From: an uncultured Prevotella sp.
GTDB taxonomy: Bacteria > Bacteroidota > Bacteroidia > Bacteroidales > Bacteroidaceae
Direction: 5' to 3'
DNA length: 64,000 bases
Assembly (NCBI GenBank): GCA_900315635.1
Contig: OMZV01000009.1
Location: 1-64,000, forward strand
Shown here: positions 28,716-37,947 of the stretch, piece after piece
Position numbering within the stretch: position 1 is the stretch's first letter
Layout of the letters: every line of letters begins with the position of its first letter
The notes under the pieces: model-generated
Told to the model about the DNA's origin: nothing
Databases searched by the model: none
Seen by the model: only the letters and a program-made list of their open reading frames with translations
Position numbers and translations under genes: made by a program

Positions 28716-29432
28716 CTATTTGGCAGAAGTAGCCTTATGGAACTGCTCCAACAGCCATGCTTTTTGCTCTGGAATAGTCATGTTGCTATTGTCAAGTTCT
28801 ATAGCATCAGCTGCCTTACGCAATGGCGAAACTTCACGATGAGTATCAATATAGTCGCGCTCCTGTACATTCTTCAGTATGTCGTCGAAGTTGGCTTCTT
28901 GACCTTTGCCTTTCAGTTCGTCATAACGGCGCTGCGCACGCACCTCAGCCGAGGCCGTAACGAAGATTTTCAATTCGGCATTAGGGAATACCGTTGTACC
29001 GATGTCACGACCATCCATTACTATTCCTTTCTCACGACCCATAGCTTGCTGCTGAGCCACCATTGCCTTACGGACGAAGGGCAATGCAGCCACAGGGCTA
29101 ACATGACTGGACACTTCCATGCCGCGAATATCATTCTCAACGTTATCGCCATTGAGATAAGTGTCTGGACGCCCGGTTGACGGATTGAGTTTGAATGTTA
29201 TATGAATATCCGGCATTGCCTTTTCCAGTTCATCCGCTTTGATTGATGAACTGCTTCCTTTCTCAGAATCTTCCTCATTGAACATTCCATTGCGCAAGGC
29301 ATAGAGTGTAACAGCACGGTACATAGCGCCCGTATCGACATATATATATCCTATTTCGCGGGCCAAGTCCTTAGCCATTGTACTCTTTCCACACGATGAG
29401 AAGCCGTCAATGGCAATAATGATTTTTGTCAT
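28716..29432 (-). CDS. cmk: Cytidylate kinase
   Basis: A 238-residue (d)CMP kinase. The P-loop [15 protein letters not shown] is near the N-terminus, and [38 protein letters not shown] and [11 protein letters not shown] follow. An inserted acidic Ser-rich loop (about 59-68) is a small peculiarity. Start codon overlaps the porQ stop by 4 nt. The porQ-cmk pair is common in Bacteroidota, although the functions appear unrelated. Confidence 0.94.
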   Translation of the reverse strand: MTKIIIAIDGFSSCGKSTMAKDLAREIGYIYVDTGAMYRAVTLYALRNGMFNEEDSEKGSSSSIKADELEKAMPDIHITFKLNPSTGRPDTYLNGDNVENDIRGMEVSSHVSPVAALPFVRKAMVAQQQAMGREKGIVMDGRDIGTTVFPNAELKIFVTASAEVRAQRRYDELKGKGQEANFDDILKNVQERDYIDTHREVSPLRKAADAIELDNSNMTIPEQKAWLLEQFHKATSAK

Positions 29433-30376
29433 AATGAATATGCTAAGTTTATTAATAGACTTCCACTGCTTACATGATATTTACCGTAAGCTATATTAAT
29501 TTTGAATCTTTCCAAGTTCAGTCCGGCTCCAACGCTAAGTCCCGCCATGTGACTGGACTCATCGTCGTCATTGCTCTGAATCTTCATTTCATCGGCACGA
29601 CGGAAGTTATATCCCCCACCAATCCATATATTATCCGACAAAAGCACATTGACGCCGAAGTCAAGATGATTGACGAAACGATAATCATAGTGCGTCAGGT
29701 CGACAAGTGTTGCCGAAAGCCTCAACGGCGATGTACCTAATCGTTTTGAGACACCTACCTGAACATCAATAGGCATCTTCTCATACTTCTCGTCGTAAGC
29801 CTTCAGCTGACCGCCGAGATTCCTAGCCACAACCGAAACCGACCACTCATGTTCTGGTTCATACCAGTTCAATCCCAAGTCAACTCCCATAGCCAAAGAA
29901 TTATACGAGCCCAGCGATGAATAAACGAACTTTGCTGTTATACCGCCTACAACGTTTTTCAACAATAGATAAGTGAACGTACCACCGACTGCAAAATCAT
30001 TGGCTGAGAAAGTTCCTGTCTGAACATTGTTCTCGTCGACCTCTTTGATTGAGCCATAATTGATGAACTCTCCACCTACAGCCCACGTCATCTTGTCGTT
30101 TATGACACGGTTGAACGTTGCACTTCCCATATTGGCACCGCTCATGTAGTTCATATAGTTAACGCCAATGGTCTTATCACTCACCGAAGCAGCCAGTGCC
30201 GGGTTGGAGAATCCCAACGACGGGTCATCCTCGATGATGGTAATATTTTCGCCACCGAGAGCCGCTGCATGAGCACTTACAGGAAGCCTCAGGAAGTTAT
30301 ATTCTGTCTGACTCTCCTGCCCCCAAGAGCAGATGGCAAAAATGGTTAACAAGAGAGTTAAAACAACTTTTTTCAT
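29429..30376 (-). CDS. porQ: Type IX secretion system protein PorQ
   Basis: A 315-residue outer-membrane beta-barrel protein (FadL/PorV-like fold) with a signal peptide ending CSWGQ at about residue 20. The opening [19 protein letters not shown] and ending [12 protein letters not shown] are typical of PorQ. In Porphyromonas, PorQ works with PorU, PorV and PorZ in the attachment complex that cleaves and anchors secreted cargo. Together with the PorE-type gene at 53219 it argues that the host has a type IX system. Confidence 0.85.
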   Translation of the reverse strand: MKKVVLTLLLTIFAICSWGQESQTEYNFLRLPVSAHAAALGGENITIIEDDPSLGFSNPALAASVSDKTIGVNYMNYMSGANMGSATFNRVINDKMTWAVGGEFINYGSIKEVDENNVQTGTFSANDFAVGGTFTYLLLKNVVGGITAKFVYSSLGSYNSLAMGVDLGLNWYEPEHEWSVSVVARNLGGQLKAYDEKYEKMPIDVQVGVSKRLGTSPLRLSATLVDLTHYDYRFVNHLDFGVNVLLSDNIWIGGGYNFRRADEMKIQSNDDDESSHMAGLSVGAGLNLERFKINIAYGKYHVSSGSLLINLAYSL

Positions 30377-30398
30377 TTAATGAATTTTAATTTATCGG

Positions 30399-30406
30399 CA
30401 AAGTTA
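30399..30406 (-). promoter_or_regulatory. porQ-cmk promoter (-7 box)
   Basis: Minus strand TAACTTTG, 23 nt upstream of the porQ ATG, in the divergent porQ/tonB spacer. Confidence 0.6.
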
Positions 30407-30429
30407 CTTATTTTTTCAAATATCTGTAT

Positions 30430-30437
30430 TACTTTTG
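30430..30437 (+). promoter_or_regulatory. tonB promoter (-7 box)
   Basis: TACTTTTG matches TAnnTTTG, back to back with the porQ box 23 bp away. It predicts a leader of about 90 nt. Confidence 0.55.
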
Positions 30438-30530
30438 CCTTGCAAAATGAACATTGTCCTTAACAAATAGGACTGTTGGCTGCCCACCAACGTTATTTAT
30501 AACGGAAAAAACGGGCTAGTATTGTGAATC

Positions 30531-31265
30531 GTGGAGATAAAGAAATCAAATAAAGCTAATATTGATAACAAGCGCTCAACGGGATTCCTTCTTGGTCTCA
30601 TTGTTGCGCTGTCATTCACATTCGTCGCATTGGAAATGAACTTTGGTATGCCTGACAAGCAGGACACTGATGATCACTTACTCGACGAACTGCTCAAGAA
30701 TGTCGACCAGGCACCTGCCGCCGATAAAGTAGAGAAAGTGCGTGCGGTGAAAATTCCTAAGAAGATTGACTTCGACGCTGTTCCGAAGAAGACTCCGCCA
30801 ACAGTAGCCCCTAACCCCACTCTTGACAAGGTCGTCGTCAGCGATAACCAACAATATGAGCATCCCGACGATGAACGTCCGGTTGACGAGAAAAAGAAAC
30901 CGGAAGAGAAAATCAATCCGCCGGTTGACCCGATTCCTCTGGAGCAGCTCAATCAAGGTGAACGGACTGTTTCTGACACTCCGGTACCACCGGGGGGATG
31001 GGCTGACTTTGCTATGTGGGTGGACAAGAACCTGCAATATCCGGGGCAGGCGCGACAGAAGAAAATCGAAGGTAACGTCCTAGCCGCATTTAATGTCAAC
31101 CCCGACGGAACAGTTTCCGACCTTCACGTTGTTGGTAAAGCAGACCCTATACTCTCCGCCGAAGTGCTTCGGCTGCTTAAGACGATGGGGAAATGGAAGC
31201 CCGGCATAGAGAACGATGTTCCATGCAAGACGTATGTCGAACTGCCTTTCCTGTTCAAGCTTTAA
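30531..31265 (+). CDS. TonB energy transducer
   Basis: A 244-residue TonB-like protein starting at GTG; the N-terminus MEIKKSNKANIDNKRSTG matches the usual Bacteroidales TonB start, supporting this codon. One membrane span (about 17-36), a charged, proline-containing periplasmic linker (about 45-150), and a TonB C-terminal domain (about 160-244) with the typical ending CKTYVELPFLFKL. It transmits ion-gradient energy to outer-membrane receptors such as the one at 58026. No exbB/exbD here. Confidence 0.9.
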   Translation: MEIKKSNKANIDNKRSTGFLLGLIVALSFTFVALEMNFGMPDKQDTDDHLLDELLKNVDQAPAADKVEKVRAVKIPKKIDFDAVPKKTPPTVAPNPTLDKVVVSDNQQYEHPDDERPVDEKKKPEEKINPPVDPIPLEQLNQGERTVSDTPVPPGGWADFAMWVDKNLQYPGQARQKKIEGNVLAAFNVNPDGTVSDLHVVGKADPILSAEVLRLLKTMGKWKPGIENDVPCKTYVELPFLFKL

Positions 31266-31334
31266 TTCCGGTACGGCATTCATTTCGAGCGAAGAACATT
31301 CACAATACATCGATAAACATCATTTAATCTAAAT

Positions 31335-32312
31335 ATGAATTTGTCAGCTGATAAAATTTTAAGTCTGATTAACGACTATCTTGCAGCCCTGCCTTACGAC
31401 CGCAAACCGGCTAGCCTGTACGAACCTATCAAATATGTGCTGTCACTCGGTGGCAAGCGCATTCGTCCGACATTGATGCTTCTGTCATACAACCTCTACA
31501 AGGACGACCCGGAGAGTATTCTCTCATCGGCATGCGCTCTGGAAACTTATCACAACTACACGCTGTTGCACGACGACCTTATGGACAACGCTCCTCTTCG
31601 CCGTGGTCACCAGACAGTACACGTTAAGTGGAATCCTAACGTAGCTATTCTGTCAGGCGACTCTATGCTTGTACTGTCTTATCAGCGGATGTTGCAATGC
31701 CGTCCCGACAAGCTTAAACCTGTCATCGATTTGTTTACAGAAACAGCTCTGGAGATAGGCGAAGGACAACAATATGACATGGAATTCGAAACACGTACCG
31801 ACGTTACAGAAGAGGAATATATAGAGATGATACGCCTGAAGACCAGCGTATTGCTTGCGTGTGCCACAAAGATTGGAGCCATCCTCGCTGATGCTCCGGA
31901 TGAAGACGCTGACAATCTTTATAAGTTCGGCGAGCAGATGGGGCTGGCTTTCCAACTGCAAGACGACTATCTCGACGTTTACGGTGACTCCAAAGTATTC
32001 GGCAAAGCCATAGGCGGTGATATAATGTCGAACAAGAAGACTTACATGCTTATCAATGCTTTCAACCTTGCCAATGACAAACAGCGCGAGGAACTGACTC
32101 ATTGGATTACAGCCGAGAATCCTGACCCGAAGGAGAAGATTGCAGCTGTTACCAAACTTTACAACGAGATAGGCATTGACAAACTGGCTGAAAAGAAGAT
32201 AAACTTCTACTTTGAAGAGAGCCGCAAGTACCTGAAAGCCGTCAAAGTTGATGAAGAGAGGAAGAGTGTTCTCGAAGCTTATACTCAGAAAATGATGCAC
32301 AGAAAGAAATGA
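31335..32312 (+). CDS. Polyprenyl diphosphate synthase
   Basis: A 325-residue trans-isoprenyl diphosphate synthase. First Asp-rich motif DDLMD in LLHDDLMDNAPLRRG, second motif DDYLD in FQLQDDYLDVYGD, and GGKRIRP for diphosphate binding. Chain length cannot be read reliably; octaprenyl or geranylgeranyl types are possible, and menaquinone side-chain synthesis would fit the NQR respiratory chain. The next gene starts inside its stop (4-nt overlap). Confidence 0.9.
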   Translation: MNLSADKILSLINDYLAALPYDRKPASLYEPIKYVLSLGGKRIRPTLMLLSYNLYKDDPESILSSACALETYHNYTLLHDDLMDNAPLRRGHQTVHVKWNPNVAILSGDSMLVLSYQRMLQCRPDKLKPVIDLFTETALEIGEGQQYDMEFETRTDVTEEEYIEMIRLKTSVLLACATKIGAILADAPDEDADNLYKFGEQMGLAFQLQDDYLDVYGDSKVFGKAIGGDIMSNKKTYMLINAFNLANDKQREELTHWITAENPDPKEKIAAVTKLYNEIGIDKLAEKKINFYFEESRKYLKAVKVDEERKSVLEAYTQKMMHRKK

Positions 32313-33094
32313 TTCCTATTATTGATACACACGCCCATCTTGACGGTCCGGAATTTGCCGATGATCTCGACGATGTCATAACACGGGCAAAAGAAGCGGG
32401 TGTTGGCAAGATATTCATACCGGCTATCAACGAGGATAGCATTAAGACAGTTCCGGAGACTTGCCGGAAATATCCCAACTACCTGTACCCAATGATGGGA
32501 CTTCAACCAGAAGAGGTAAAGGACGACTATCTCTCTGTACTCGACAAGATGCATGCCGAACTCACTTCCGGCACTCGGTATATTGCCGTTGGCGAAGTGG
32601 GACTAGACTTCTATTGGTCGAGGGAATATGAGAAGCAGCAACTTGATGCCTTTGAGCGTCAGATGCGATGGTCTATTAAGACACGGCTTCCACTTATGAT
32701 TCATTGCCGTAAGGCGCAAAATGAGCTCCTTCATATCATGAAGCCATACATCAATGAACTTCCCGGAGGTGTTTTCCATTGTTTTACCGGCAATCAGAAA
32801 GAGGCAGAACGCTATCTTGAATTTGACAAGTTTGTCCTCGGCGTTGGAGGCGTTTCAACCTTTAAGAGTTCACATCTTCGGGAAGACTTACCGGCGGCTG
32901 TGCCCCTCACTCGCATTGTCCTTGAAACTGACAGCCCGTACATGGCTCCTGTTCCTCATCGTGGTCAGCGAAATGAGAGTTCATTCGTTGTCGAAGTCAT
33001 GAGGCAACTTGCTATTTCATACCATGTAACCGAGGAAGAAGTTGCCAAGCAGACGAACGAAAATGTCCGCCGGGTATTCGGTGATTTGTGCTAA
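32309..33094 (+). CDS. TatD-family metal-dependent hydrolase
   Basis: A 261-residue TIM-barrel hydrolase of the TatD family (3'-5' DNA exonuclease or deoxyribonuclease-like). The metal-binding motif DTHAHLD is at residues 5-11. AVGEVGLDFYW, MIHCRKA, GVFHCFTGN and LETDSPYMAPVPHRGQRNES are all standard. Translationally coupled to the polyprenyl synthase; this gene pair is common in Bacteroidales. Confidence 0.93.
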   Translation: MIPIIDTHAHLDGPEFADDLDDVITRAKEAGVGKIFIPAINEDSIKTVPETCRKYPNYLYPMMGLQPEEVKDDYLSVLDKMHAELTSGTRYIAVGEVGLDFYWSREYEKQQLDAFERQMRWSIKTRLPLMIHCRKAQNELLHIMKPYINELPGGVFHCFTGNQKEAERYLEFDKFVLGVGGVSTFKSSHLREDLPAAVPLTRIVLETDSPYMAPVPHRGQRNESSFVVEVMRQLAISYHVTEEEVAKQTNENVRRVFGDLC

Positions 33095-33142
33095 AGAACT
33101 TTAAAATACTATTGAAAATCCTCTATTGTGGGATAAATTCAA

Positions 33143-33150
33143 TATATTTG
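33143..33150 (+). promoter_or_regulatory. tRNA-Ser promoter (-7 box)
   Basis: TATATTTG matches TAnnTTTG, 50 nt before the tRNA 5' end. No well-spaced -33 TTTG was found. Confidence 0.5.
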
Positions 33151-33200
33151 CACTCCGAAACGAAAACAGTACGTTTATTCAGCCAAACGTTTCTTCCATT

Positions 33201-33288
33201 GGAAAGATGCTCGAGTGGTTGAAGAGGCACGCCTGGAAAGCGTGTAAGCGTCTAAAGCGCTTCACGGGTTCGAATCCCGTTCTTTCCG
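33201..33288 (+). tRNA. tRNA-Ser (anticodon GGA)
   Basis: An 88-nt class II tRNA. Acceptor arms GGAAAGA (33201-33207) and TCTTTCC (33281-33287), anticodon stem CACGC/GCGTG enclosing CTGGAAA with anticodon GGA at 33235-33237, a long variable arm (TAAGCGTCTAAAGCGCTT) as expected for serine, and T arm ACGGGTTCGAATCCCGT. CCA is not encoded. It reads UCC/UCU codons. Confidence 0.97.
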
Positions 33289-33380
33289 CTTAAATAAGGG
33301 ATTGTGGATAATTTATTCTTGTCTGCAATCCCTTAAATTTTGTCCTTTTTTGTGGCTTTTTATGTCATTTTGTGGTGTTA

Positions 33381-33402
33381 TGCGTGCAAATTTGCGTGCA
33401 AA
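33381..33402. repeat. Direct repeat of TGCGTGCAAA downstream of tRNA-Ser
   Basis: TGCGTGCAAA occurs at 33381-33390 and 33393-33402, 12 bp apart. Short direct repeats next to a tRNA 3' end resemble arm-type sites of tyrosine-recombinase elements, but no integrase or second att copy is present. Function unproven. Confidence 0.35.
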
Positions 33403-33411
33403 ATTATCTAG

Positions 33412-33574
33412 ATTTTTCAATTGAAAGCCATCGATGACTTTTATTCAGGCGTGAAAGATATGGAAGCCGACTTCGAAAGCTTTGTCCAAGATTAAGGAAG
33501 GCTTGCAGAAATTCAAAAACAATTTTAATGTAGGGTCCCTGATAGAGAGACCTGTAACTTCATATGTAAAATGA
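33412..33574 (+). pseudogene. Frameshifted 3' remnant of an unknown gene
   Basis: Two overlapping frames give protein-like text: one reads LKAIDDFYSGVKDMEADFES then FVQD and stop (to 33495), the other, shifted, reads SKIKEGLQKFKNNFNV then GSLIERPVTSYVK and stop at 33574. Joined near 33485 they look like the C-terminus of one helical protein. The upstream part has a stop and no start. A strong terminator begins 5 nt after the second stop, as at the end of a true gene. Likely the residue of a deletion or excised element beside tRNA-Ser. Confidence 0.45.
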
Positions 33575-33578
33575 GCAT

Positions 33579-33613
33579 GAGCCATTGGCACGTGAGTGTC
33601 AATGGCTCTTTTT
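33579..33613 (+). terminator. Intrinsic terminator after the gene remnant
   Basis: GAGCCATTGGCAC / GTGTCAATGGCTC form a 13-bp stem (one G-T pair) with loop GTGA, followed by TTTTTATT. Confidence 0.88.
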
Positions 33614-33748
33614 ATTAGTCCCTCTTGATAACTATTAATTATATGTAAATAGTTTTGAAGTTTGACAATGCCTTTTTAACGAATTAATGAATGCTTTCGT
33701 AACTAACTATTATACAGTGAGTTATTAAGGCACGGCTAAATACATTCT

Positions 33749-33845
33749 AAAAGATATCCAATTAGATCGTAAAAAACACCGAATCATGTTGTAAAAGATA
33801 CCCGATTAGAAGCTAAAACGGCATGTTTTACAATTTGATTTAGCA
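33749..33845 (+). repeat. 22-bp-phased repeat element, copy C (decayed)
   Basis: Three consecutive 22-bp units at 33749, 33771 and 33793. The third begins AAAAGATACCCGATTAGA and ends AGCT; the middle one has drifted. An inverted half follows from 33815 (AAAACGGCATGTTTTACAA), aligning with AAAACGGTATCTTTTACAA of copy A. Same orientation as copies A and D. Confidence 0.8.
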
Positions 33846-33878
33846 TTAACTAATGTAGGTGTAAATATAATTCTCTAA

Positions 33879-34319
33879 TTATTTTCTGCCACACTGGTAG
33901 ATTTTGCGAGTATAGTAAAAGTCAACTATACATATCACTAGCAAGATGGCAAAGACTAACGCCATACTCAATGGAACGTACTGAGCTACGGCAATGTCGA
34001 CATAAAGAAGCAGCAACATAACCAACATATTTGTCCATGCAAGCATTTTGTCGACGAACGGGCGAGCCGATGGCTCGTGCTTTACCTTGAAAGGCAAATT
34101 TATGACATGATGTTTTTCGCTCACAACCATCAGGAAATAAATCACAAGTGATATTCCGGCAAGAAGCAGTATCATCCAAGTCTGTCCGTAGGATTCCATC
34201 TGTCCTAACGTCGTCCAGTGGGTTGGTATCGCAATATCGGTTGTAAAATAGAACACGAAAGAGATAACGACATTTGCCAATATGAACAAAAAGGAAAGTA
34301 TATCAAGAACTTTTTTCAT
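33879..34319 (-). CDS. DUF1648-type four-span membrane protein
   Basis: A 146-residue integral membrane protein with four hydrophobic segments (about 8-26, 49-67, 90-110, 116-135). The segment IPTHWTTLGQMESYG (about 31-45) matches the DUF1648 pattern (I-P-x-H-W). Related domains occur at the N-terminus of SdpI-like immunity proteins, but this short protein has no assigned function. Transcribed alone, divergent from the SGNH hydrolase gene. Confidence 0.78.
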   Translation of the reverse strand: MKKVLDILSFLFILANVVISFVFYFTTDIAIPTHWTTLGQMESYGQTWMILLLAGISLVIYFLMVVSEKHHVINLPFKVKHEPSARPFVDKMLAWTNMLVMLLLLYVDIAVAQYVPLSMALVFAILLVICIVDFYYTRKIYQCGRK

Positions 34320-34341
34320 GATGATTCAATTAATTTTGTTG

Positions 34342-34349
34342 CAAAGATA
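34342..34349 (-). promoter_or_regulatory. Promoter of the DUF1648 gene (-7 box)
   Basis: Minus strand TATCTTTG, 22 nt upstream of the ATG at 34319. Confidence 0.55.
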
Positions 34350-34371
34350 AGAAAATTCCGTAAAATATTCA

Positions 34372-34379
34372 TAACTTTG
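34372..34379 (+). promoter_or_regulatory. Promoter of the SGNH hydrolase gene (-7 box)
   Basis: TAACTTTG, 22 nt upstream of the ATG at 34402, divergent from the box at 34342. Confidence 0.55.
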
Positions 34380-34401
34380 CACATATAAAAACTGTAAAGA
34401 A

Positions 34402-35211
34402 ATGAAAAGAAGGATATTTCTATCTTTATTGCTAATTTTGACTTGTATTCCGGCATTGCCACAAATGATGATCAAGCATCCATGGAGCGGCAGACGTGTT
34501 GCTTATTTCGGCGACTCTATTACCGACCCTAAGAACAACGGCTCTAAGAAAAAATACTGGAACTTCCTGCAGGATTGGCTCGGCATTACTCCATACGTTT
34601 ATGGCATTAGCGGACGGCAGTGGAACGATATTCCAAAGCAAGCCGACAAGCTGCAAAAGGAGCATGGCGACGATTTCGACGCTATTCTCATTTTTATAGG
34701 TACTAATGATTTCAATGCCGGCGTGCCTCTTGGCAAGTGGTACACGGAAAAGCCGGAGAAGGTGATGGCTGCCGTTCATGCCCCAAAGGACTCAGTCGTC
34801 AGAATGAAACGTACTCTTATTTATACCGACAGCACCTATTGCGGAAGAATAAACAAAGCCATGGCTCTGCTAAAGAAACGCTGGCCTACCAAGCAGATAG
34901 TCCTGCTCACGCCTATCCACCGTGCTTATTTCTATGGCGGCGAGCAGAATATTCAGCCTACAGAAGAATATCAGAACAAGGTTGGCGAATATTTCCAGTC
35001 GTATGTTGAAAAGGTAAAGGAGGCAGGCAACCTGTGGGCTGTTCCCGTAATCGACATAAATTCGACTAGTGGACTTTATCCGTTGTTCGATGAGTCAGCT
35101 GTCAATTATCATAATCTCAACACCGACAGGCTGCATCCTAATGACCAGGGGCACGAACGGCTCGCACGCACTCTGGAGTATCAATTATTGGCTTTGCCGT
35201 GCGTCTTCTGA
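34402..35211 (+). CDS. Secreted SGNH/GDSL-family hydrolase
   Basis: A 269-residue esterase-like protein with a signal peptide (about 1-21). SGNH blocks are visible: block I YFGDSITD with the nucleophile Ser, block III IGTNDF with the Asn, and block V DRLHPNDQGHERLA with catalytic Asp and His. Likely acts in the periplasm or outside on acyl or acetyl groups of carbohydrates; the exact substrate is unknown. Single gene with its own promoter. Confidence 0.88.
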   Translation: MKRRIFLSLLLILTCIPALPQMMIKHPWSGRRVAYFGDSITDPKNNGSKKKYWNFLQDWLGITPYVYGISGRQWNDIPKQADKLQKEHGDDFDAILIFIGTNDFNAGVPLGKWYTEKPEKVMAAVHAPKDSVVRMKRTLIYTDSTYCGRINKAMALLKKRWPTKQIVLLTPIHRAYFYGGEQNIQPTEEYQNKVGEYFQSYVEKVKEAGNLWAVPVIDINSTSGLYPLFDESAVNYHNLNTDRLHPNDQGHERLARTLEYQLLALPCVF

Positions 35212-35296
35212 TTGGCTAAAAAGACCACAACAGTAGTCTAGGTTTCCACAAACCCGAAATAATTAAGAATTATAAAGATTTGGGCTAACCAATAAA

Positions 35297-35328
35297 CTTG
35301 TGGAATCGGCGGAAAAAACTTAATTTTG
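35297..35328 (+). promoter_or_regulatory. Promoter of the TolC-HlyD-ABC export operon
   Basis: CTTG (35297-35300), a 20-nt spacer and TAATTTTG (35321-35328), a good -33/-7 pair, 29 nt before the start codon. Confidence 0.7.
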
Positions 35329-35357
35329 CAGCCGACAAAACATAAAAAGTAGAATTG

Positions 35358-36839
35358 ATGAAAAGAACTATTGCCCTTGCCACGATAGCGCTGGCTGTCA
35401 TTCCGATGTCCGCCCAGAGGACTCTATCATTGCAGGACTGCCGCGACATGGCATTGGAGAATAACAAGCAGATACAAATATCGAAGTTGCAGACCAATGT
35501 TGCCCGCAATGTCCATCAGGCTGCAAAGACTAAGTACTTGCCGCATGTTGACGGACTTGGTGGCTATCAGCACTTCTCGAAGGAGATCTCTCTGCTCAAC
35601 GATGGTCAGAAGTCTGTGCTCAATAATCTCGGTACAACAGCTACCGGTTCGCTCACCGACCAGATGTCTGGCATTCTGAGCGGACTCATCAGCCAGGGAT
35701 TGCTGACTTCCGATGCTGCAGCCCAACTCGGGCAACAGATAAGCCAGATGTCACCGGCTATGGAGAATGCCGGCAACAATATAGGCCGCTCGATAACGGA
35801 TGCTTTCCGCTCGAACACGAAGAATGTATATGCCGGAAGCATTATGGTAACCCAACCGATTTATATGGGTGGAGCAATAACTGCAGCCAACAGAATGGCT
35901 CAACTCGGCGAAGACCTTGCTGCAAATGATGTTGAGGCAAGAAGACAGAACGTTCTCTACTCTGTAGACAATGCTTACTGGCTAGTAGTATCGTTGCACA
36001 ACAAGAAGCAGACGGCACAGGATTATCTCGGGCTGGCTCAGAAGCTGGACGATGATGTGGCAAAGATGCTTAAGGAAGGCGTTGCTACAAGGTCTGATAA
36101 GTTGAGAGTAGATGTCAGCGTCAATACAACAGAGATGACTATCAGCCAGCTCGAAAGCGGAATTAGTGTAGCAAAGATGGCGTTGTGTGAGCTTTGCGGT
36201 CTGCCTATTAAAAGCGATATAACCCTTGTCGATGAAGGACAGAAAGGAATTATAACCAAATACAATATTACCGACGTACCGGACACCACCTACTATGGTC
36301 GTCCTGAGCTGAGCATGATTCAGAACACGATTGACATGAGCAAGCAGGCAACAAAGCTTATACGCTCACTTTATCTGCCACATATCGGTTTAACAGGCGG
36401 TTTCACAGAGATGAATCCTAACCTTTTCAATGGATTCCGCAAGACATTCTGTGGCGTTTGGAACGTTGGCATTGTGCTTCAGGTTCCAATCTGGAACTGG
36501 GGCGAAGGCAAATATAAGGTCCGGGCATCGAAAGGCATAACGCAAATTGCCGAGCTGCAGCTTGCCGACGCACGTGACAAGATTCATTTGCAAGTAGAGC
36601 AGGCTCAATTCCAAATGCATGATGCTGAGACACGCTATCAGACAGCATGCAAGAACATGGCTAGCGCGGTGGAGAATTTACGTTGTGCAAACATCGGATT
36701 CAAGGAAGGTGTCATGACAGTAACCGACGTCATGAATGCGCAGACAGCATGGCAAACAGCTGAAAGTCAGAAGATTGATGCCGAGATAGCCATCAAGATA
36801 GCACAGGCTGCTTACCAGAAGGCAATCGGAAGATTTTAA
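35358..36839 (+). CDS. TolC-family outer membrane efflux protein
   Basis: A 493-residue outer-membrane channel of the TolC/OEP family: signal peptide (about 1-18, ending PMSAQ), then two long helical OEP repeats. RTLSLQDCRDMALENNKQIQ opens the first, and VTDVMNAQTAWQTAESQ near the C-terminus is typical. A TTG codon lies just before the ATG at 35358 and is not preferred. It heads an operon with a membrane fusion protein and two ABC-2 permeases, together forming a tripartite exporter. Confidence 0.92.
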   Translation: MKRTIALATIALAVIPMSAQRTLSLQDCRDMALENNKQIQISKLQTNVARNVHQAAKTKYLPHVDGLGGYQHFSKEISLLNDGQKSVLNNLGTTATGSLTDQMSGILSGLISQGLLTSDAAAQLGQQISQMSPAMENAGNNIGRSITDAFRSNTKNVYAGSIMVTQPIYMGGAITAANRMAQLGEDLAANDVEARRQNVLYSVDNAYWLVVSLHNKKQTAQDYLGLAQKLDDDVAKMLKEGVATRSDKLRVDVSVNTTEMTISQLESGISVAKMALCELCGLPIKSDITLVDEGQKGIITKYNITDVPDTTYYGRPELSMIQNTIDMSKQATKLIRSLYLPHIGLTGGFTEMNPNLFNGFRKTFCGVWNVGIVLQVPIWNWGEGKYKVRASKGITQIAELQLADARDKIHLQVEQAQFQMHDAETRYQTACKNMASAVENLRCANIGFKEGVMTVTDVMNAQTAWQTAESQKIDAEIAIKIAQAAYQKAIGRF

Positions 36840-36863
36840 CATTGGATATTAAAATTAGAGACT

Positions 36864-37847
36864 ATGAGTGCTAAAACCCAACATAACAATATATTATTGG
36901 CAGTGGCCGGATTTACTTTGGTCGTGCTGATAGTGGGCATCATCGGGTATTTCACCTTGGATCGCACACCGGAAATCATTCAGGGAGAGATGGACGCCGA
37001 TGAATACCGAGTGTCAAGCAAACTGCCCGGGCGTATAGTCAAGATCCTGGTCAAGGAGGGCGACTATGTTCATGTAGGCGACACACTGGCTATTCTGGAA
37101 ACTCCAGAGGTAGATGCACAGCAGAAAGTAGCTGAGGCAACAGCCGGAGCATCGAGCGCTCTGAGTGACCTTACATCGGCTCCAACACGTCATGAGACCG
37201 TCGAATCGGCTTATCAGGTTTATCAGCAGGCAATTGCGACGGCAGAGATTGCACAGAAGACTTACGCTAGGACAGAGAAGTTGTTCAACGAGGGAGTAAC
37301 GACGGCTCAACGGCGTGATGAGGCAAAGGCTTCATACGATGCCGCCCAAGCTGCTGTAAAGACGACTAAATCACAATGGGAACTGGCGAAGAACGGTGCA
37401 AGGGAGGAAGAAAAACGTGCTGCCCGGAAGCAAGCTGAGGCAGCAAAGAGTGCCGTTAATGTGGTTTCGTCACTCATAAAGGAGAATGTCCAGATAGCCA
37501 CACAAGAAGGAATTGTCACTGACATATATCCGAAAGTGGGCGAACTGGTAGGAATGGGCTCACCCATCATGACCGTTGAACTTATTGGCGATATGTGGGG
37601 AACATTCAATGTAAGGGAAGACCAGCTGAAAGGAAAGAAGGTCGGCGATACATTCAAAGCCTTTATTCCGGCATTCAATAAAGATGTCGACATGAAGATC
37701 TACAATATAAAGGATGAGGGAACGTATGCTGTCTGGAAGGCAACTAAGACTACCGGGCAATATGACCTCAAGACTTTCGAGGTAAAGGCACGCCCTATTC
37801 AGAAGATTGACGGACTGAGACCCGGTATGTCGCTGATCGTTAAATAA
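36864..37847 (+). CDS. HlyD-family membrane fusion protein
   Basis: A 327-residue periplasmic adaptor. One N-terminal span (about 10-30), a biotinyl-lipoyl half motif (SSKLPGRIVKILVKEGDYVHVGDTLAILE), a helical hairpin (about 90-200), the second lipoyl half, and a beta-barrel region ending GLRPGMSLIVK. It links the TolC-like channel to the inner-membrane permeases encoded next. Substrate unknown. Confidence 0.92.
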   Translation: MSAKTQHNNILLAVAGFTLVVLIVGIIGYFTLDRTPEIIQGEMDADEYRVSSKLPGRIVKILVKEGDYVHVGDTLAILETPEVDAQQKVAEATAGASSALSDLTSAPTRHETVESAYQVYQQAIATAEIAQKTYARTEKLFNEGVTTAQRRDEAKASYDAAQAAVKTTKSQWELAKNGAREEEKRAARKQAEAAKSAVNVVSSLIKENVQIATQEGIVTDIYPKVGELVGMGSPIMTVELIGDMWGTFNVREDQLKGKKVGDTFKAFIPAFNKDVDMKIYNIKDEGTYAVWKATKTTGQYDLKTFEVKARPIQKIDGLRPGMSLIVK

Positions 37848-37947
37848 GACAAAACAAAAGCCATCACCAAGTCTCAACAGGGCTTTTATGTTTTTATTCT
37901 TCAACAAGCCTCCCTAAAGCGTAGGATGTTTTATTACTTAAAATATA

